Of a DNA stretch of 64,000 nt, positions 60,401 through 64,000 are shown in pieces (position 1 is the first letter of the stretch; every line of letters starts with the position of its first letter). Source of the stretch: Temnothorax longispinosus (lineage: Eukaryota; Arthropoda; Insecta; Hymenoptera; Formicidae); contig NC_092358.1 in assembly GCF_030848805.1 (NCBI RefSeq), positions 1,984,001-2,048,000 of the forward strand, read 5' to 3'. The notes beneath the pieces were generated by a model. The model was not told where the DNA came from and made no database searches. It saw only the letters and a program-made list of their open reading frames with translations. The position numbers were made by a program, and so were the translations under genes.

Positions 60401-62389
60401 CGCTGAAATCATAATGCGAAACGTGCGGCGCCGCCTTCGCCGTGTCATTATACACGCCCGCGTGTGTGCGTGTACGCGCGCGTCCGCTAGCGGCTAGCAC
60501 ACACGCACACGTTTTCTCGCACGTTGCTACACCCGCTCACGGACGCACGTTACGTCGTTAAGAAAGATTGAGACGCGTTAAAAATCCGGAGCGCCGGCTC
60601 CACATTAAGAATCTTGCCCAGCGCCCTTGTCGAGTTTATACCCGAAGTACGTAAGTGAGATCTAGTCGAGCGACGAAAAAAATATCTCTTTAACCTTGCT
60701 TCTTTCATATCTTTGTCTTCAATCGTTATTTCGCCCGACATGGTAACGAGAAATCATTCCCCGCTGCTCGATCGCAAAACCGACCGAAACGAAGAAATGA
60801 TCAAATCCCTCTATCTGCCGCTAAATCCCGATTTTCCGGGCGTGCGCCGCCTAAAGCGAACAGCTCGAGCAAAGGGGGTAACGGTTAGTAGGATGGGGCT
60901 AATTACACGAGGCGGATGTAATCGAAAATTAAGGCGAGTCTCCGTATCCTCGAAAGCTCCGGCCGGCTACGGGAGCGTATCGCGACGCGCGGCGAGCGGG
61001 AATGTACCGAGAGCATCTATTAGAAACGCGTTAACAAATGCCGGGATTAGCCTCCCGTCTACCCCCTCGAGCAAGGACGAGGATGCTGCTCCTTTGGTGC
61101 TCCTTTCTCTCTCTCTGTCTCTCTTACGCTTCCTCTCGTTTCTCCTCGGTTCTTCGCGGCTCTCCACACACACTTCACGAAGCCGAATAAGCCACGATAT
61201 TCGTCTTGGGACTGCGCGTAACGCGGCAAGGATTTGCCGTCCCAAGAAGGCCTTCGCGTCTTCAAAGATGGTCTAACGCCACAAGAGGGTAGACCTAAAC
61301 GCTAGTAGAATCTCAAGGTCGATCCGAATCATGAATAATAACGTCGTACGAAACGCGTACTTGAGACAACGCGAGAGATCCCCCACGTTTTCGTAGTATG
61401 CAAAATTAAATCATTTCTCTTCATTATTATTTTCCAGAAACAAACGATTTATTATATACAATCAAACTTCACGTGATCAGTAAAAATTCAATAAATTCAC
61501 GTAACACTCGCTTGATCGTAAGTACATCCAGGAAACGAGATTAATCATCGACGCGTTAGTGCGCGTCGCAGTGGAACGTAATCCAAGCCGAGTAAATGAC
61601 GGGCGTCTGAGAAAGCGAAATCGAAGGAAGACACGAAGACAAAAGAAGGAGGGGCCTAGGGTAACAAGGAGAGAGATGCAAGGAGGAAGAGATCAAGCGG
61701 TGTCAAGACCCCTCGGATTTCCACGGCTTCTCGCCGTCTTTTGCCAATCCTCTTAAAGTCGTATTCTTTTGGCCTCGCCGGCCAGAGAGATCGCCGTGAG
61801 GCACTCAGAACAAATAAATCCAATTTTCGAATGAGCCGTCGATTAGCGTCGAAAGCAGGTGTAAAACTGGAATCGAAGAACGGAGCTCGGAGCTATATAA
61901 CTTTTCCGAGAAGCCCCGAACGAGAGTTCCGCTCCTCGTCGACTTACCGTGCCTCTCCTCGCGCCTCTATTACCATCTCGTCCGGCACGACCTGTCCCCG
62001 GCTCGTAAACTTCGGGGAGGAAGTTAATGAAAATGTTTCCCGCTGCGAGGAAGCGCCGCTTCCGGAATATCGTCGCTCGCGAGAGAGCGACCGCTTGCGG
62101 TTTCTCGTCGCTCCTGAGCGACGGCGAGATGAACCGAGAAAGGAAGGAGGGAGGACTCACCTCGCGAGGGCTTCCATATTCGTCATATTCGGGTTGACCT
62201 TGAGACCCTGCTCGGCCCGAGCCTGTGCCTGCGCTTGTAGGTGATGCGGCAGACTGGCCGGTGACAGGATGGCGGTGTGTCCGGCACCTGGATGCCCGCC
62301 GAGTTGCATGAACTGCATGTGACTCAGGTGCGTGGGAGGGTGATTGTATCCATTCGCCAGAAGCGGTGATTTCTCCATCCTTGGTACAT
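11356..62389 (-). CDS. dac: dachshund (dac) homologue, partial: six internal exons A-F
   Basis: The six exons (62161-62389, 59386-59448, 33996-34072, 32175-32345, 28946-29173, 11356-11439) total 852 nt and splice in one frame into 283 complete codons with no stop. Seen directly: each exon has an AG acceptor and a GT donor, and the split codons fit at all five internal junctions. The product contains the DACH-family C-terminal signature (NIQGLLKVAADNAR, then ELKMDVLREREVKDSLERQL), which closely resembles the vertebrate DACH1/2 coiled coil. Known of the family: Dachshund is a nuclear transcriptional co-regulator with an N-terminal SKI/SNO/DAC DNA-binding domain (Dach-box N) and a C-terminal helical Dach-box C. 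It acts with Eyes absent and Sine oculis in eye specification and in leg and mushroom-body patterning. The gene is partial here: neither Dach-box N nor the stop codon lies in the window. Expression control is expected to lie in the large introns. Confidence 0.95.
11754..11769. repeat. 16-bp perfect palindrome gccgactatagtcggc
   Basis: The sequence is its own reverse complement and lies about 315 bases upstream (in dac sense) of the exon F acceptor. It is not low complexity. It could be a dimeric factor site; no family is assigned. Confidence 0.8.
12890..12924. repeat. (GA)n tract
   Basis: A GA run of about ten units is flanked by GAAAGA interruptions, about 1.5 kb upstream (in dac sense) of exon F. 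Confidence 0.9.
16540..16810. other. AT-rich island
   Basis: About 270 bases of strongly AT-rich sequence inside the E-F intron, without open frames of note or recognisable element ends. Confidence 0.8.
17616..17655. repeat. (GA)n microsatellite
   Basis: A run of AG dinucleotides of about 12 units is followed by AAAG-type interruptions. It is intronic, with no sign of function. Confidence 0.93.
22501..22580. repeat. (TA)n microsatellite followed by GA tract
   Basis: About 23 uninterrupted TA units (22501-22546) are followed, after a few bases, by GAGAGA/GAAAG sequence to about 22580. It is a compound microsatellite in the E-F intron and a likely length-polymorphic site. Confidence 0.95.
23333..23350. 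repeat. TTAA tetranucleotide run
   Basis: Four and a half TTAA units form a perfectly palindromic AT run. It could bind homeodomain proteins but this is not shown. Confidence 0.85.
24230..24548. repeat. long purine-rich tract with (GA)n core
   Basis: Over roughly 300 bases the plus strand is mostly A and G, with an uninterrupted (GA)n core at about 24406-24446 and imperfect GAAAG units around it. Long open frames through it on either strand are low-complexity artefacts. The minus strand, which is the dac transcript strand, reads as CU-rich RNA. Such tracts can bind GAGA-type factors or form triplex DNA; no function is shown here. Confidence 0.9.
28946..29173 (-). CDS. dac: dac exon E (228 nt): start of Dach-box C
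   Basis: This exon encodes 75 full codons. A Pro-rich linker (LSDVPENLPLPAPGSESPPQ) is followed by an Ala/Ser segment (ALNYSQIASAAVAVSQSAQD), then SVSSTETLLRNIQGLLKVAA and DNARQQERQINYEK. The last 30 or so residues are the highly conserved first helix of Dach-box C. The vertebrate counterpart has the same LL-NIQGLLKVA-DNAR pattern, so this is the firmest single identification in the window. The acceptor is CACTTTCAG and the donor is AAAG|GTCAGT. The split codons are G|AT (Asp) with D and G|CC (Ala) with F. The exon is symmetric (phase 1 to phase 1). The helix continues directly into exon F across a 17.5 kb intron. The frame stays open 30 codons past the donor, to a stop at 28854-28856. Confidence 0.97.
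29174..32174 (-). other. dac intron D-E (3.0 kb)
   Basis: The intron is bounded by GTATGT at exon D and CACTTTCAG at exon E. It contains no recognisable gene. A small GC-rich hairpin lies at 29771-29786 (stem ccgcct/aggcgg), and a CT-rich tract lies near 31915-31972. Otherwise I see nothing distinctive. Confidence 0.85.
32175..32345 (-). CDS. dac: dac exon D (171 nt): Ser/Gly linker and acidic tract
   Basis: This exon encodes 56 full codons. It starts SSNGHSPVLNLSKTAGSGSV, continues with a Ser/Gly/Glu linker (GEQSGSEAGASHRS), then a strongly acidic run beginning QDDEEEDDNLSEDLEDDNEK and ending DEG. The acceptor is GCGTTTTCAG and the donor is AAG|GTATGT. The split codons are G|GC (Gly) with exon C and G|AT (Asp) with exon E. 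The acidic block contains 19 Asp or Glu residues in its 23 positions by eye and is probably disordered. Similar acidic stretches precede Dach-box C in insect Dachshund proteins. The exon is symmetric (phase 1 to phase 1), so its omission would keep the frame. The frame stays open about 18 codons past the donor, which I take as chance. Confidence 0.95.
32346..33995 (-). other. dac intron C-D (1.65 kb)
   Basis: This is the shortest intron in the window, bounded by GTAAGG and GCGTTTTCAG. It contains an 8-bp inverted repeat with a 2-nt loop at 32824-32841 and a clear AT-rich island at about 33700-33965 next to exon C. No gene is visible. Confidence 0.85.
33700..33965. other. AT-rich island next to exon C
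   Basis: About 265 bases dominated by A and T, including runs such as tatataatatata, contrast with the CpG-rich sequence around. The island ends about 30 bases downstream (in dac sense) of the exon C donor. Nothing else is visible in it. Confidence 0.8.
33996..34072 (-). CDS. dac: dac exon C (77 nt)
   Basis: This exon encodes 25 full codons, LREERGDAERALALDHKPRD followed by LSSHN, with one extra base at each end. The acceptor is TTTGTTACAG and the donor is ATG|GTAAGG. The leading G completes Arg with exon B, and the trailing G makes Gly with GC of exon D. The N-terminal half continues the charged helix begun in exon B; the second half turns into a polar linker. It lies at the far end of the 25.3 kb intron and 1.65 kb before exon D. 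It is the only asymmetric exon of the six (phase 2 in, phase 1 out). Skipping it alone would shift the frame, so it should be constitutive or spliced together with a compensating change. Confidence 0.93.
36154..36165. repeat. homopolymer run of 12 G
   Basis: Twelve consecutive G residues are followed by purine-rich sequence. Homopolymers of this kind are prone to length error in assemblies. Confidence 0.9.
38113..38476. repeat. diverged tandem duplication, two copies (168 and 196 bp)
   Basis: Copy 1 (38113-38280) and copy 2 (38281-38476) line up along their length. Both begin ataa(a)tcgtg, share caaattacaaccgaacaaac or nearly so, share gttaaattatt, acaaacgtaaggg and gacttaattcga, and end cggcgagacc. 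Copy 2 carries about 28 extra bases, bounded by a repeated cgcgat, starting after ctcgcgat near 38380. The nine bases after copy 2 (38477-38485) again match the start of a unit, suggesting a truncated third copy. Identity by eye is high in blocks with scattered substitutions and small indels, so the duplication is not recent. I do not recognise the unit as a known element. Confidence 0.85.
45369..45421. repeat. CG/CA dinucleotide run then (GA)n microsatellite
   Basis: An alternating CGCGCG stretch (45369-45379) passes into about 20 uninterrupted GA units (45381-45421). Purine-rich sequence continues on both sides. Confidence 0.95.
47143..47162. repeat. GGACGC hexamer repeat
   Basis: About three tandem GGACGC units follow a GGGC duplication. 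This is a short GC-rich minisatellite. Confidence 0.85.
47939..47961. repeat. (CT)n tract
   Basis: A run of about ten CT units preceded by a C-rich stretch. Confidence 0.88.
48587..48612. repeat. 26-bp perfect palindrome in TA/CA-rich sequence
   Basis: The sequence from 48587 to 48612 equals its own reverse complement, built from atgtatatatgta and its mirror. It is low complexity, so chance or slippage origin is likely. Confidence 0.85.
49699..49800. repeat. purine-rich GAGAAAG tract
   Basis: Imperfect gagagaaaga units are followed by mixed purine-rich sequence on the plus strand for about 100 bases. Confidence 0.85.
52874..52929. repeat. perfect 26-bp inverted repeat with 4-nt loop
   Basis: Positions 52874-52899 are the exact reverse complement of 52904-52929, separated only by acaa. 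The stem centres on gatatccgtctata and its complement and is flanked by TTAATTAA-type sequence. A further short complementary pair (cttagtt near 52831 and aactaag near 52932) flanks it imperfectly. It lies in an AT-rich island of the 25 kb intron. It could be a foldback or MITE remnant, an extruding cruciform, or a small-RNA hairpin. The stem has no mismatches, unlike a typical microRNA precursor, which favours an element or structural origin. Confidence 0.9.
59386..59448 (-). CDS. dac: dac exon B (63 nt), frame-preserving small exon
   Basis: This very short exon encodes 20 full codons, SGTVWENCRAAYEDIVKHLE, plus half-codons at each end. The acceptor is TGTGCTCCACAG and the donor is AG|GTAGGA. 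It joins exon A with AG|G and exon C with AG|G, both Arg, giving a continuous HLERLREERG helix across B/C. The segment looks helical and charged and matches a block I recognise from insect Dachshund proteins. I found it by looking for coding sequence expected between exons A and C; it is too short to show as a long open frame. Its length is a multiple of three and both junctions have the same phase, so it could be skipped without changing frame. Retention of the following intron would stop immediately (AGG TAG). Confidence 0.92.
59449..62160 (-). other. dac intron A-B (2.7 kb)
   Basis: The intron is bounded by GTGAGT at exon A and TGTGCTCCACAG at exon B. No gene is visible. Purine-rich sequence occupies about 60029-60240 and 61610-61700, and an alternating CA/CG-rich segment lies near 60455-60515. 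An open frame on the minus strand that overlaps exon A in another reading frame (61843-62454) is a shadow of composition. Confidence 0.85.
62161..62389 (-). CDS. dac: dac exon A (229 nt): central linker of Dachshund
   Basis: The first dac exon in the window encodes 75 full codons. They begin VPRMEKSPLLANGYNHPPTH, continue through a Met/His/Gln-rich stretch (HMQFMQLGGHPGAGH) and a short Gln-Ala alternation (QAQAQARAEQ), and end NPNMTNMEALA. The MEKSPLLANGYNHP block is a recognisable insect Dachshund segment downstream of Dach-box N. The acceptor reads TCTGCTTGCAG and leaves AT, the last two bases of a codon; the donor is AG|GTGAGT. The AG left at the 3' end is completed by G of exon B (AGG, Arg). 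The Met at 62378 is an internal residue, because the frame is open back to a good acceptor. Read-through at the donor gives a stop at once (AG|G TGA). The upstream exon, which must end one base into a codon, is not in the window. Confidence 0.95.
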
Positions 62390-64000
62390 CTGCAAGCAGA
62401 ATATGTATACGCGTTTAAAATCCCGTTATCGTACGATTTAAACAACGTACGCAAACGTGATGTATTATAACCCTTCTCCCTACCCTCCCGCGAAGAAACT
62501 GCGTAAATTCAATTATCGATCATCCTCCGCCTTTCGTGGCTGCGGCAATGGCCGAGAGGAAACGGGAAGAAGGCCCATGAGACGAGAGAGAACCAAAGGC
62601 TGACTGGAGAAGGGGGAGAGGGAGAGAGCGGCCATGTATCCGGATTTCACCGGAATCGGGTGAGACGTGTAGCTCCTGGCGAGCCAAGGATAAAGAGCGC
62701 TTTTGCGGGCTTGATGGATCGCCGTGCCGCTTAACCAAATATCAATCACAACAGGCGGCGGCGCGTAGCCTCTGCATATAATCTGCGCGTTGATTCGCGC
62801 GTCCGCCGCTAGACCCGTGTGTTTGCGCGACGCCTTAGCTAGCCACCGTGATGGATACGCTCGCGAATCCGTGGGGCCCCGGGTAGACCACCGAGCCAGG
62901 GTTTCATCGCCCTGACTGTATCGATGCCTCCCCCTTTCCCTCTGCCTCTCGCCGTGTCGAGCTTATTTCCCATATATTCGATATCGAACGTGTGGTAACG
63001 CGCCTGTATTATTCTTCGTGGTTCGCCGTCACCCCGAATCCTCGATTTTTCAAGACAAGCGCGACCAATTCTTTCCCTTTCTCTCTCTCTCTCTTTCTCT
63101 CGTTAGTCGACAACGTGGTGCGATAATGTATGCGCAGTCACGTTTTTTGATCGATGCCGCGTGTCTCCCGTCGCGGGGAAAGCTCGCGAGAAGTATACGA
63201 CGGGACGTCGCGCGCCATGTTATGCTATTTGTTATGCCAACACGCGGTGCCGATATCGATATGTTTCCTCCTCGAATATGTCTCGGCGATCTATATGCGA
63301 TCTTATATTATGCACTCGGATGACGTAGATTCACTCCGGCGTCTAACAATCACGTTATGCGTCTGCCCACGGCGTTCTCCGCGAGTGAATGCACACACCC
63401 ATTTAAAACGTGTCGAGGTCATTCCTTCCCGCTCGGGCGAGGATGAAATCTCGAATTCTTTCCTAAGTGGCCTCGGGTAAACTCGTCGGTCTCAGGGGGC
63501 TCGCGGCGTTCTCTATCGCGATTTATTACGTCTTTCTCGGAACCGTCATCCGCGCCGACCTATGAAATATTGGATAAACTATACTGTTGTCATTGCCAGC
63601 CCGACCCGGCGCGTACTTTCGGGGCCCAGATCGTGCACGAGAGAGAAGGAGGACCAGAAGAGGGAGAAGCGGGGGTAGGGGTATGAAATGAGTGGTGCCT
63701 ATTCATTACAAATTATCTAAATGGCAGTGATTTCGGCGGACCGGCTGGCCGTTTGACGAGTAAGTGGCGGGTTCGCCGGTCCCAGTGACTGTCATTCCGT
63801 GCCGGCCCCGGGCCAATTGGCAGCCAACGGCCGGCGGGCGACCGAATCGTCCGACAACCACTGCGAGACCCGGCCCATGACCGGCCCTAAAATTGGACTT
63901 ATTACAACTTATAGAGCGCGATTTGAACGCTCCGCTCAATAACATACATTATCCCCAATCCATATGATTTAATGAAATCCCTCTAAACTCGCCACTTAGC
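62390..64000 (-). other. dac intron upstream of exon A (runs off the right edge)
   Basis: The sequence ends in TCTGCTTGCAG at exon A. I looked on the minus strand for the preceding Dachshund coding sequence (the region after Dach-box N) and did not find it within 1.6 kb. A CT-rich tract lies at 63071-63100. Nothing else is supportable. Confidence 0.75.

Noticed and set aside
61843..62454. Minus-strand open frame overlapping exon A
   Set aside because: It is in a different frame from the well-supported dac exon and reads through both of its splice sites.
1..64000. CRISPR arrays, operons, phage or bacterial defence systems
   Set aside because: No spaced direct repeats and no packed gene clusters are present; the window is a spliced animal gene.

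Overview
This is a window of animal, almost certainly insect, genomic DNA. No bacterial-style gene packing is present. Six short coding exons, all on the minus strand and flanked by GT-AG splice sites, lie in about 63 kb of intron. The exons join in frame into 283 complete codons that I recognise as the middle and C-terminal part of Dachshund (dac). Dachshund is the SKI/SNO/DAC-family nuclear co-regulator of retinal determination and appendage patterning. Abundant CpG and long (GA)n/(CT)n tracts alternating with AT-rich islands fit a hymenopteran, and an ant is my best guess. The species call is an inference.

Layout in transcription order (high to low coordinates). From 64000 to 62390 lies upstream intron. 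Exon A (62161-62389) is followed by a 2.7 kb intron and exon B (59386-59448, only 63 nt). A 25.3 kb intron leads to exon C (33996-34072). Then come a 1.65 kb intron, exon D (32175-32345), a 3.0 kb intron and exon E (28946-29173). A 17.5 kb intron leads to exon F (11356-11439), and at least 11.3 kb of further intron runs off the left edge. The N-terminal exons, which carry the Dach-box N (SKI/SNO/DAC winged-helix) domain, should lie beyond 64000. The rest of the C-terminal coiled coil, with the stop codon, should lie to the left of position 1. I found neither inside the window.

Junction codons agree at every splice: A/B AG|G, B/C AG|G, C/D G|GC, D/E G|AT, E/F G|CC. Exons E and F together carry the conserved Dach-box C / coiled-coil segment. 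Exons C and D carry a charged linker and an acidic tract.

The rest is intron. I see no nested protein gene, tRNA, rRNA, recognisable transposase or CRISPR. The introns hold microsatellites and purine-rich tracts, a diverged tandem duplication of about 170-200 bp (38113-38476), a perfect 26-bp inverted repeat (52874-52929), several short palindromes and AT-rich islands. The large introns of a developmental regulator such as dac are expected to hold enhancers, but none can be identified from sequence alone. I found no convincing new biological system. The more checkable points are the frame-preserving 63-nt exon, the long open frames past two splice donors, the hairpin and the tandem duplication.
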